The notes under the pieces were generated by a model that saw only the letters and a list, made by a program, of their open reading frames with translations, did not search any database and had not been told where the DNA came from. A program made the position numbers and the translations under genes. From Candidatus Apopatosoma intestinale (GTDB lineage Bacteria; Bacillota; Clostridia; Oscillospirales; CAG-272): 6,638 bases of DNA. The DNA is taken from the NCBI GenBank assembly GCA_018064545.1, contig JAGHUY010000144.1, positions 1-6,638 of the forward strand. The letters run 5' to 3'. This document shows, piece by piece, positions 1 to 5,459 of the stretch. The number at the start of each line of letters is the position of its first letter. The stretch's first letter is position 1.

Positions 1-566
1 TTTCCTTTGCCGAAACCGAAGGCTTTCATATCGACGAGGTCGAGCAGGCCGATGATCTTACTGCCTTCCAGAACCGGAATGACGATCGGGCAGATCGAGG
101 AACCGAACTGTTCGTGCATCTGATCAAAAACGTGACCGAAGCGAGCTTCCGGATCGTCGCATTTGTTGATGAAGAAAGCGCGCGGAACGTGACGTTCGGT
201 GACGTTATCCCAAGCGATTTCGGTGCCGACTTCCACGCCGGACTTGGCGCTGACAACGATCAGAGCCGCGCCGGTGACGCGCAGACCCTGCGCGACCTCA
301 CTGGAAAAGTCCAGATATCCGGGGGCGTCGATGACGTTGATTTTATGGTTCTTATAGGACACGGGAGCGAGGGACGCGGAGAGAGAAAAGCCACGCTTGA
401 TCTCCTCGGCATCGTAGTCGCAAACGGTGTTTCCGTCGGTGATCGTTCCCAGACGGTCGGAACCCTTGGTAAGATAGAGCATTGCTTCCGTAATGGAGGT
501 CTTGCCGCTGGCGCTGTGGCCGAGCAGACAGACGTTACGGATGTTTTGAGAACTGATTTTGGCCAT
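1..566 (-). CDS. EF-G-like translational GTPase (second EF-G type), N-terminal part
   Basis: The gene starts at an ATG whose complement is 564-566 and runs off the left edge, so only 188 codons of an expected 650-700 are seen. AAGGAG (complement of 576-581) lies 9 bases before the start. The visible part is the GTP-binding G domain of the EF-G/COG0480 family. The P-loop is GHSASGKTS at residues 16-24, the switch I region is DYDAEEIKRGFSLS at 50-63, G3 is DAPGY at 80-84, and G4 is NKCD at 134-137. Classical EF-G reads AHIDAGKT, RGITI and DTPGH at the first three sites. These departures, notably Tyr84 for the catalytic His and Ser61 for the switch I Thr, are typical of the paralogous EF-G-like proteins common in Clostridia rather than of the main FusA. 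It presumably binds the ribosome and GTP in the cytoplasm, but its exact role (translocation, recycling or other) is not known from sequence. Tet(M)-type protection is less likely given the P-loop form. Family assignment is firm; the role is inferred. Confidence 0.9.
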   Translation of the reverse strand, partial: MAKISSQNIRNVCLLGHSASGKTSITEAMLYLTKGSDRLGTITDGNTVCDYDAEEIKRGFSLSASLAPVSYKNHKINVIDAPGYLDFSSEVAQGLRVTGAALIVVSAKSGVEVGTEIAWDNVTERHVPRAFFINKCDDPEARFGHVFDQMHEQFGSSICPIVIPVLEGSKIIGLLDLVDMKAFGFGKG

Positions 567-601
567 TTGATGAATCTCCTTGCGTAGATTTTTCTCCGTG
601 T

Positions 602-626
602 GGAATGAATGCCGAAAAAGCATTCC
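602..626 (-). other. Small hairpin in the 5' leader of the EF-G-like gene
   Basis: GGAATG (602-607) can pair with CATTCC (621-626). Alternatively GAATGC (607-612) can pair with GCATTC (620-625), leaving a 7-base A-rich loop. The two 6-bp stems share bases and exclude each other. The element lies inside the predicted leader, about 20 bases upstream of the ribosome binding site. It is short and could be chance. No known riboswitch or T-box is recognised. Confidence 0.3.
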
Positions 627-646
627 TTTACACATGATACACATTT

Positions 647-675
647 ATTATATCGTGGTTTTCCCCATTTATCAA
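647..675 (-). promoter_or_regulatory. SigA-type promoter of the EF-G-like gene
   Basis: Read on the minus strand, TTGATA (complement of 670-675) and TATAAT (complement of 647-652) are separated by exactly 17 bases. The -10 is a perfect consensus and the -35 matches at five of six positions. Transcription would begin near 640, giving a leader of about 70 bases before the start at 566. No other gene lies between, so this is the likely promoter of the EF-G-like gene. Confidence 0.75.
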
Positions 676-718
676 GAGGATTTTTGTTTTCTCTTTCCGT
701 GGTTTATGAGAAAAGAAC

Positions 719-735
719 CTGCATAATTTGTGCAG
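719..735. repeat. Short inverted repeat CTGCA-N7-TGCAG in the divergent promoter region
   Basis: CTGCA (719-723) and TGCAG (731-735) form a 5-bp inverted repeat with an AT-rich 7-base centre. It sits between the two divergent promoters and might be an operator half-site pair, but a 5-bp repeat is easily produced by chance. No regulator family can be assigned. Confidence 0.25.
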
Positions 736-765
736 AATCAACAAAAGATAGGAGAGAAAAACGGT

Positions 766-798
766 TTTTCCGGCGGGCTCATCGGAAATGCCGGAAAA
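766..798. repeat. Perfect 9-bp inverted repeat just upstream of the DUF1858 gene promoter
   Basis: TTTTCCGGC (766-774) is repeated in inverse as GCCGGAAAA (790-798) around a 15-base centre. The right arm ends 4 bases before the -35 box at 803. The hexamer CGGAAA recurs in direct orientation at 783-788, 792-797 and 817-822, the last inside the promoter spacer. Its inverse TTTCCG is at 767-772. The position suits a binding site for a regulator or an upstream element. No long T-run follows on the + strand, so it is not a terminator in that direction. Confidence 0.45.
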
Positions 799-802
799 CG
801 AC

Positions 803-831
803 TTGACAACAAAAATCGGAAAAGGTATAAT
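803..831 (+). promoter_or_regulatory. Consensus SigA promoter of the DUF1858 gene
   Basis: TTGACA (803-808) and TATAAT (826-831) are both perfect consensus boxes with the optimal 17-base spacer. The predicted transcription start is near 838, about 27 bases before the ATG at 865. This promoter also decides the gene start, since in-frame codons further upstream would lie within or before it. It is predicted to be strong unless repressed at the neighbouring repeats. Confidence 0.88.
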
Positions 832-864
832 ATCAACAGAATAGGATTCCTGTGGAGGTATAGT

Positions 865-1068
865 ATGGAAATTACGAAAGAGACCCTGATCGGTGACGTT
901 CTGGATATGGACGTGGAAACGGCCCAGTTTTTCTTTGAAATCGGTATGCATTGCCTCGGATGCCCGCATTCGAGAGGCGAAAGCATCGAGGACGCCTGTG
1001 CGGTTCACGGAACTGACGCCGACGCTCTGGTGGAAAAGATCAACGCATTTCTCGCTTCCAAAAAATAA
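865..1068 (+). CDS. DUF1858 CxxC redox-disulfide domain protein, 67 aa
   Basis: This small cytoplasmic protein consists almost wholly of a DUF1858 domain, the family also described as the hybrid-cluster-protein-associated redox disulfide domain. The N-terminal segment (ITKETLIGDVL, residues 3-13) is followed by a helix and the core motif GMHCLGCPHSRGE (27-39). In it Cys30 and Cys33 form the CxxC pair; a third cysteine is Cys45. Family members are usually 60-80 residues, so it is full length. The ATG at 865 is chosen because GGAGG (854-858) lies 6 bases upstream and the promoter at 803-831 rules out earlier in-frame starts. A hairpin follows within 12 bases of the stop, so it may be a one-gene transcript. 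No hybrid cluster protein gene is in the window. The biochemical role of the domain is not well established; a thiol redox or metal-binding function is inferred from the motif. Confidence 0.88.
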   Translation: MEITKETLIGDVLDMDVETAQFFFEIGMHCLGCPHSRGESIEDACAVHGTDADALVEKINAFLASKK

Positions 1069-1079
1069 AAAAGTTTTTT

Positions 1080-1119
1080 CCCTGCTTTATGGATTCATAA
1101 GGCGGGGATTTTGCGTTTT
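1080..1119 (+). terminator. Intrinsic terminator or attenuator between the DUF1858 gene and trmK
   Basis: CCCTGCTTTATG (1080-1091) pairs over 12 bp with CATAAGGCGGGG (1096-1107), with two G-U wobbles and a 4-base loop. ATTTTGCGTTTT follows (1108-1119). An A-rich stretch precedes the hairpin. The broken T-tract suggests incomplete termination. It lies 12 bases after the DUF1858 stop and 10 bases before the trmK start, so it may act as an attenuator that lets some transcription into the downstream operon. Confidence 0.7.
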
Positions 1120-1128
1120 GGTGACAGT

Positions 1129-1836
1129 ATGACTCAGTTTTCTCTCGGACCGCGTCTTGCGGCCTGTGCCTCGCTTGTGCGCCCGGGCGCGGTTCTTTTG
1201 GACGTCGGAACCGACCACGCCTATCTTCCGTTGTATCTGGTATCGCAGGGAATCTGTCCCCGGGCGGTAGCCTCCGACGTGCGGAAAGGGCCGCTTGCCA
1301 TGGCGAGCCGCCACATCGAAGCGGCCGGTCTTTCCGACAAAATCGAAACGGTCTGCACGGACGGGCTTGCCGGTCTTTCCGACCGGGGCGGGACGGACGT
1401 TGTGATCGCCGGCATGGGCGGGCTTCTCATCCGGGACATTCTCGCGGCCGCGCCGTTTGTGAAAAATCCGGATGTGGCCTTGATCTTACAGCCGATGAAG
1501 AACGAGGACGCGCTTCGCGCCTATTTGCTCGCCGAGGGGTTTGCCGTCACAGACGAGCGTTTGGCGGCCGAGGATGGAAAAATCTATTCGGTTTTGCGAG
1601 CCGTCTGGGACGGAAAGACGAGAAAGGCGGACGCGCTGTCGCTGCTTCTCGGCGCGGAGAATATCGAAAAACGGGCGGAGCGGCGGGAACTTTTCCTGCT
1701 CCTGCTCCGGAAATTCGAGACGACTTATCGAAAAAAAACGAACGGTATGAGGCCGGATCATGAGGAATATGCCGAGGCGAAAGCCATTTATGACGCGCTG
1801 ACGGCCTTGATCCGGGAAACGGAGGAACGGATATGA
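1129..1836 (+). CDS. trmK: tRNA (adenine(22)-N1)-methyltransferase TrmK
   Basis: The product is predicted to methylate N1 of adenine 22 in the tRNA D-loop region, using S-adenosylmethionine, in the cytoplasm. At 235 aa it matches the family (B. subtilis TrmK/YqfN is of similar size). Motifs are the SAM-binding LLDVGTDHAYLP (residues 23-34), the acidic SDVRKGPL (49-56), the central TDGL (77-80), IAGMGG (93-98) and the catalytic-region LQPMKN (120-125). A charged helical C-terminal region follows, as in the family. The ATG at 1129 is chosen because GGTGA (1120-1124), which matches the extended anti-Shine-Dalgarno complement GGAGGTGA, lies 4 bases before it. An in-frame TTG at 1111 falls in the terminator tail and has no usable site. 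The stop overlaps the next gene's start by ATGA. The trmK-nif3 pairing is conserved in Firmicutes, often behind the sigma factor gene sigA/rpoD, which is absent here. Confidence 0.93.
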   Translation: MTQFSLGPRLAACASLVRPGAVLLDVGTDHAYLPLYLVSQGICPRAVASDVRKGPLAMASRHIEAAGLSDKIETVCTDGLAGLSDRGGTDVVIAGMGGLLIRDILAAAPFVKNPDVALILQPMKNEDALRAYLLAEGFAVTDERLAAEDGKIYSVLRAVWDGKTRKADALSLLLGAENIEKRAERRELFLLLLRKFETTYRKKTNGMRPDHEEYAEAKAIYDALTALIRETEERI

Positions 1837-2609
1837 GCACGGTAGGGGAACTGTACGACTATTTTGACCGGCGCATCCCGTCGTCCCTCTCCTGTGAGTG
1901 GGATAACGACGGGTTAATGGTCTGCGGGGGCGAAAACCGCACGGTGAGGCGTGCGCTGTTCGCGCTCGACGTCACGGACGCGGTGGCGGATTATGCCATA
2001 GAAAACGGCTACGATCTGATCCTTTCGCATCACCCGATGATCTTCTCTCCCTTAAAGAATCTGTCGGGCAGAGACGCCGTCGGGGCGAGAGCGATCCGTT
2101 TGCTGAAAGGCGGCGTTTCCGTATTCAGTTTTCATACGCGACTGGATGCCGCAGAGGACGGCGTCAATGATATTTTAGCCGAGATTTTCGGCCTTACCGA
2201 CGTGTCCCGCTTCGGCCCGGAGGGGGAGGAGATGGGGCGGATCGGTACGCTTCCGGTGCCGCTTCCGCTGGATGATTTTGTAAGGATCGTCGAAGAGAAA
2301 CTGAGCCACCATATCGCCGTCGGACGCGCGTCCGGCACGGTGAGCCGGCTGGCACTCCTCGGCGGCGGCGGACGGGACTTTGTCCGCAGTGCCGTTCTCG
2401 CGGGAGCCGACACGTATCTCACCGGCGAACTCGGCTATCACACGCTGGTCGATACGCCGATCACCGGCATCAATCTGATCGAGGTCGGCCATTACGAATC
2501 GGAAGTTCCGATTTCGCTTTTCTACCGTCGGGAGCTGGCAGAGCATTTCCCCGAAATTTCGCTCGATCTGTATCCGCGCGGGAGCGCGATCACATACGGA
2601 AATCAATAA
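1833..2609 (+). CDS. Nif3/DUF34 family dinuclear metal-binding protein
   Basis: This 258-aa protein belongs to the Nif3-like family (often annotated GTP cyclohydrolase 1 type 2 homolog; relatives YbgI and YqfO). Expected motifs are present: WDNDGLMVCG (residues 23-32), the metal-site SHHPMIF (65-71) with His66 and His67, FHTRLDAAEDGVN with His101 and Asp105, the GELGYH segment in the C-terminal half, and VGHYESE with His220 and Glu224. These match the ligands of the two-metal site in solved members. It has the short form of about 250 aa without the inserted middle domain of B. subtilis YqfO (about 370 aa). The start overlaps the trmK stop, with GGAGG at 1821-1825 seven bases upstream, implying translational coupling. 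The physiological substrate is unsettled for the family; the GTP cyclohydrolase name should not be taken as proven here. Confidence 0.93.
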   Translation: MSTVGELYDYFDRRIPSSLSCEWDNDGLMVCGGENRTVRRALFALDVTDAVADYAIENGYDLILSHHPMIFSPLKNLSGRDAVGARAIRLLKGGVSVFSFHTRLDAAEDGVNDILAEIFGLTDVSRFGPEGEEMGRIGTLPVPLPLDDFVRIVEEKLSHHIAVGRASGTVSRLALLGGGGRDFVRSAVLAGADTYLTGELGYHTLVDTPITGINLIEVGHYESEVPISLFYRRELAEHFPEISLDLYPRGSAITYGNQ

Positions 2610-2627
2610 AACATAAGGAGAACCACT

Positions 2628-3968
2628 ATGAAACTGAACTACAAGAAAACCCTGTTGATCGGCCTCGCGTTCATGTCGATCTGCGCTTTCTGGCAGCTCT
2701 ATGACGGTCTGATCCCGCTGATTTTGCGGGATACGTTCCACTTCGGCGACACGTTTGCCGGCGTGATCATGGCACTGGACAACGTCATAGCCCTGTTCCT
2801 TTTGCCGATTCTCGGTGCTCTGTCCGACAAGGTGGACACGAAGATCGGAAAACGGATGCCGTTCATTCTCGGCGGTACGGCCGTGGCCGTCGTGGCCATG
2901 ACTTTTTTGCCCGTTGTCGATAACGCCTATGCCGCCTCCGGCACCGTTGCCCTCCGGTACGTGTTCATCGGCATTCTGCTTGTCGTACTGCTCGCTATGG
3001 CGTCCTACCGTTCTCCGGCCGTCGCGCTGATGCCCGATCTGACGGTCAAACCGCTTCGCTCCAAGGCCAACGCCGTCATCAATCTGATGGGCGCGGTCGG
3101 CGGGATTCTGTATCTGATCCTTTCGACCTTTATGTACTCCAAGTCGAAGACCGAGGGGCTTTCCCATATCAACTATCTGCCCATCTTCCTGATCATCGCT
3201 TCGATCATGGCGGTTTCCGTCGTCGTTCTGTTCTTTACGATCAAAGAGAAAAAAGAAATTCTCGAAGTAGAGGCATACGACAGAGAACACCCCGAAGAGG
3301 ATCTCTCGGTGCAGGATGAGGCGGCCGGCAAAACGGTTCTGCCTCCGGACGTCAAAAAGAGCCTCGCGTTCATTCTCGGTTCCATCGCGCTTTGGTTCAT
3401 GGGCTATAACGCCATCACAACGGCCTTTACGAAATACGCAACCAAAGAGTGGAGCATGGCTCCCGGCGGAGCCAGCCTGTGTCTGACGATCGCCACGGCA
3501 GGGGCTATCGTGTCCTATCTGCCGATCGGCATGATCGCGTCCCGCGTCGGCCGGAAACGCACGATCATGACCGGGATCATCCTGCTGGCTTCGTGCTTTG
3601 CGCTCGGCGGCGTCTATACGATCTTTGCCGATACGTTCAGCCCGATCCTCTACGTTCTGTTCGTTCTGATCGGTTTTGCGTGGGCGGCCATCAACGTCAA
3701 CTCTCTGCCCATGGTCGTCGAAATGTGCCGCGGTTCCGACGTCGGCAAGTTCACCGGCCTTTACTATACGTTCTCGATGTCGGCTCAGATTTTAACGCCG
3801 ATCCTCTCCGGTTTCTTACTGGAAAAGGTCGGTTACTGGACGCTGTTCCCGTACGGGGCGCTGTTTGTGGCACTGTCTTTTGTGACGATGATATTCGTCC
3901 GTCACGGCGATTCCCGTCCCGATGCCAAACAGGCTACGATGGAAGCGATAGCGGCTTCCGATGATTAA
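2628..3968 (+). CDS. MFS transporter, GPH/SLC45-like, 12 predicted membrane helices
   Basis: This 446-aa integral membrane protein has about twelve hydrophobic segments, in two sets of six. The sets are split by a charged cytoplasmic loop at roughly residues 205-245, which is rich in Lys, Glu and Asp. After helix 2 comes the signature GALSDKVDTKIGKRMPFILGG region (63-83), a form typical of the glycoside-pentoside-hexuronide and SLC45 groups that carry sugars with cations. The equivalent second-half motif is ASRVGRKR (304-311). The start has AAGGAG (2615-2620) seven bases upstream and lies 18 bases after the nif3 stop, with no terminator between, so it is in the same operon. The substrate cannot be read from sequence: sugars or glycosides are suggested by family, while the adjacent phosphodiesterase raises glycerophosphodiesters or another lipid-derived compound as an alternative. 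It looks complete and intact. Confidence 0.88.
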   Translation: MKLNYKKTLLIGLAFMSICAFWQLYDGLIPLILRDTFHFGDTFAGVIMALDNVIALFLLPILGALSDKVDTKIGKRMPFILGGTAVAVVAMTFLPVVDNAYAASGTVALRYVFIGILLVVLLAMASYRSPAVALMPDLTVKPLRSKANAVINLMGAVGGILYLILSTFMYSKSKTEGLSHINYLPIFLIIASIMAVSVVVLFFTIKEKKEILEVEAYDREHPEEDLSVQDEAAGKTVLPPDVKKSLAFILGSIALWFMGYNAITTAFTKYATKEWSMAPGGASLCLTIATAGAIVSYLPIGMIASRVGRKRTIMTGIILLASCFALGGVYTIFADTFSPILYVLFVLIGFAWAAINVNSLPMVVEMCRGSDVGKFTGLYYTFSMSAQILTPILSGFLLEKVGYWTLFPYGALFVALSFVTMIFVRHGDSRPDAKQATMEAIAASDD

Positions 3969-3985
3969 AAAGGGGTAAATATCGA

Positions 3986-4798
3986 ATGATCTGGATTGTT
4001 CTCGGCGGTATTCTGCTGTTTTTCGTTCTTCTTTTCCTGTTTCTGATCGCGCCGAGCGGACGGAAACGGAAAACCCGTGATTTTTTTCACTCCCATCGTT
4101 TTTTTGCCCATCGCGGGCTGCACGGCGACGGGATTCCCGAAAACTCGCTTGCGGCCTTTGAACGGGCGTGCGCGGCGGGCTATGGGATCGAACTCGACGT
4201 CCACGTGACGCGGGACGGAAAAACCGTGGTGTTCCACGACGATACGCTCATGCGTATGTGCGGCGTCGAGGGCAGCATCGAGGATCATACGCTGGAAGAA
4301 CTCCGTGCACTCCGGCTGGCCGAAACGGACGAGGGGATTCCCACATTTGAGGAAGTTCTCTCCCTGGTCGGGGGACGCGTGCCTCTGATCATTGAGGAAA
4401 AGGGCACGACGAGCGATCCGACCGTCTGTGCGCTGACGGCGGAAGCACTGAAAACCTATCCGGGGGATTGGTGCATTGAATCGTTCAACCCGTTTTACGT
4501 CCGCTATTGGAAAAAGCATCACCCTGAGGTCGTCCGCGGCATTCTGTCCTGCCGGATGAAAGGGGAGGGCTTTGCGGGAAGTGCCGTCAAGAACTTCCTA
4601 CTGCAGAATCTGCTTCTCAACTTTTTGACGCGTCCCGATTTTCTCGCGTATGAGATTCACGGAAAAGGAAATCTCTCTTTCCGCATAGCCCGTGCGCTGG
4701 GCGGTTGTCCCGTCGGCTGGACGGCCAAATGCACCGAGGATTTCACCTTGGCGAAGGACACGTTTTACGCGGTGATTTTTGAGAGAACCCGGATATGA
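3986..4798 (+). CDS. Membrane-anchored glycerophosphodiester phosphodiesterase (GDPD) family protein
   Basis: The 270-aa protein starts with a hydrophobic anchor (residues 2-22) followed at once by a basic cluster, RKRKTR (26-31). The rest is a GDPD TIM-barrel domain. The catalytic motifs are complete: AHRG with His42 and Arg43, PENS (51-54), ELDV with Glu69 and Asp71, VVFHDD with His84, and LIIEEK with Glu137 and Lys139. Family members hydrolyse glycerophosphodiesters to glycerol-3-phosphate and an alcohol; some act as lysophospholipase D or on teichoic acid. By the positive-inside rule the basic cluster after the helix suggests the catalytic domain faces the cytoplasm. AAGGGG (3970-3975) precedes the ATG by 10 bases, and the gap to the transporter is 17 bases. 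The stop overlaps the next gene's start (ATGA). Enzyme family is firm; the natural substrate is not known. Confidence 0.92.
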   Translation: MIWIVLGGILLFFVLLFLFLIAPSGRKRKTRDFFHSHRFFAHRGLHGDGIPENSLAAFERACAAGYGIELDVHVTRDGKTVVFHDDTLMRMCGVEGSIEDHTLEELRALRLAETDEGIPTFEEVLSLVGGRVPLIIEEKGTTSDPTVCALTAEALKTYPGDWCIESFNPFYVRYWKKHHPEVVRGILSCRMKGEGFAGSAVKNFLLQNLLLNFLTRPDFLAYEIHGKGNLSFRIARALGGCPVGWTAKCTEDFTLAKDTFYAVIFERTRI

Positions 4799-5418
4799 AA
4801 GGCAATAATCGCATGAAACAGCCAAAGAAAAAGCGACTTTGGCAGATCTCGGGACTGATTCTCGCCATCGGGTTTTTGCTTGTGCTGGCCGTTCCTGCCG
4901 GGATCGGCCTCGGCACCCGATGCGCGGTTTTTCCGGTCGGCGACGTGCCCGATTCCTATGAGATCGCCGTCGTGTTCGGTGCCTCGGTGCGTTACGGAGA
5001 ATTGTCCGATATGCTCCGCGACCGTATGGACACGGCCATTTCTCTCTACCGTTCCGGCAAGGTGAACCGCTTGCTCCTCTCCGGCGACTGTGAGGGAGAG
5101 GACTACGATGAGGTGGGCGCCATGCGTCGGTATGCTCTCGCGCAAGGGGTGGCGGAGGAGGATATTCTGCTCGATCCGAACGGATATTCCACCTACGATA
5201 CCGTATCGAACGCCAAATCCGGATTCGGCATCAGCCGGGCGGTTCTGGTGACGCAGAAATACCATCTGTACCGGGCTCTGTATATTGCCCGGACGTTCGG
5301 CATAGAGGCTGTCGGAGCGGATGCCGCTGTCCGTTCCTACTTCGGCCAGCCGATCCGCGCGGTGCGGGAGATTCTCGCGCTGAATAAGGACTTTTGGAAG
5401 TGTCTGCTTTCTAAATGA
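4795..5418 (+). CDS. SanA/YdcF family (DUF218) membrane-anchored protein
   Basis: The 207-aa protein has a basic N-terminus (KQPKKKR, residues 8-14), one membrane segment (about 18-40) and a DUF218 domain beginning near residue 55. The domain shows VVFGASVRYGELSDMLRDR (59-77), the conserved SGKVNRLLLSGD (87-98), the acidic EGEDYDE (100-106), STYDTVSNA (132-140) and TQKYHLYRAL (153-162). This pattern resembles E. coli SanA, which is linked to envelope barrier function and vancomycin exclusion, more than cytoplasmic YdcF. Basic residues before the helix predict that the domain faces outward. The start at 4795 overlaps the phosphodiesterase stop; an in-frame ATG at 4813 is an alternative, and neither has a strong ribosome site (GAGAG at 4781 or GAAAGG at 4797). 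It is the last gene of the operon, followed at once by a terminator. The biochemical activity is not established. Confidence 0.88.
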   Translation: MKGNNRMKQPKKKRLWQISGLILAIGFLLVLAVPAGIGLGTRCAVFPVGDVPDSYEIAVVFGASVRYGELSDMLRDRMDTAISLYRSGKVNRLLLSGDCEGEDYDEVGAMRRYALAQGVAEEDILLDPNGYSTYDTVSNAKSGFGISRAVLVTQKYHLYRALYIARTFGIEAVGADAAVRSYFGQPIRAVREILALNKDFWKCLLSK

Positions 5419-5459
5419 AAAACGCCCGTCGGGCTATCCCGACGGGAATTCGTTTTTTT
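5418..5459. terminator. Shared bidirectional terminator between convergent genes
   Basis: A perfect 9-bp stem, CCCGTCGGG (5425-5433) with CCCGACGGG (5438-5446), closes a CTAT loop. On the right a run of seven T (5453-5459) serves the + strand operon. On the left five A (5418-5422) read as a U-run for the minus strand gene. The outer AAAAACG/CGTTTTT can extend the stem past an AATT bulge. It overlaps the stop codons of both flanking genes. Confidence 0.9.

Noticed and set aside
114..587. A 157-codon open frame on the plus strand
   Set aside because: It lies antisense to the EF-G-like gene, has no family motif, and runs through that gene's start and ribosome site. It is a shadow of the real minus-strand gene.
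730..864. An upstream start for the DUF1858 protein at 730
   Set aside because: The extra 45 codons contain the consensus promoter and the inverted repeat, and the family begins at about the ATG at 865, which has a good GGAGG.
1111..1128. A TTG start for trmK at 1111
   Set aside because: It falls in the T-rich tail of the hairpin with no properly spaced ribosome site; the ATG at 1129 has GGTGA at a suitable distance.
2175..3290. A long 371-codon open frame on the minus strand across nif3 and the transporter
   Set aside because: It spans the junction of two well-supported genes, has the Asp/His/Arg/Gln-rich make-up usual in antisense frames of such DNA, and shows no recognisable domain.
3449..3964. 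A 171-codon plus-strand frame inside the transporter gene
   Set aside because: It is an out-of-frame shadow of the second half of the transporter, Arg-rich and without domain features or a ribosome site.
3965..4522. A 185-codon minus-strand frame opposite the phosphodiesterase
   Set aside because: It is antisense to a gene with a complete catalytic motif set and has no family resemblance of its own.
4765..5265. A 166-codon minus-strand frame opposite the SanA-like gene
   Set aside because: It is antisense to a clear DUF218 gene, with no promoter or ribosome site seen and no domain.
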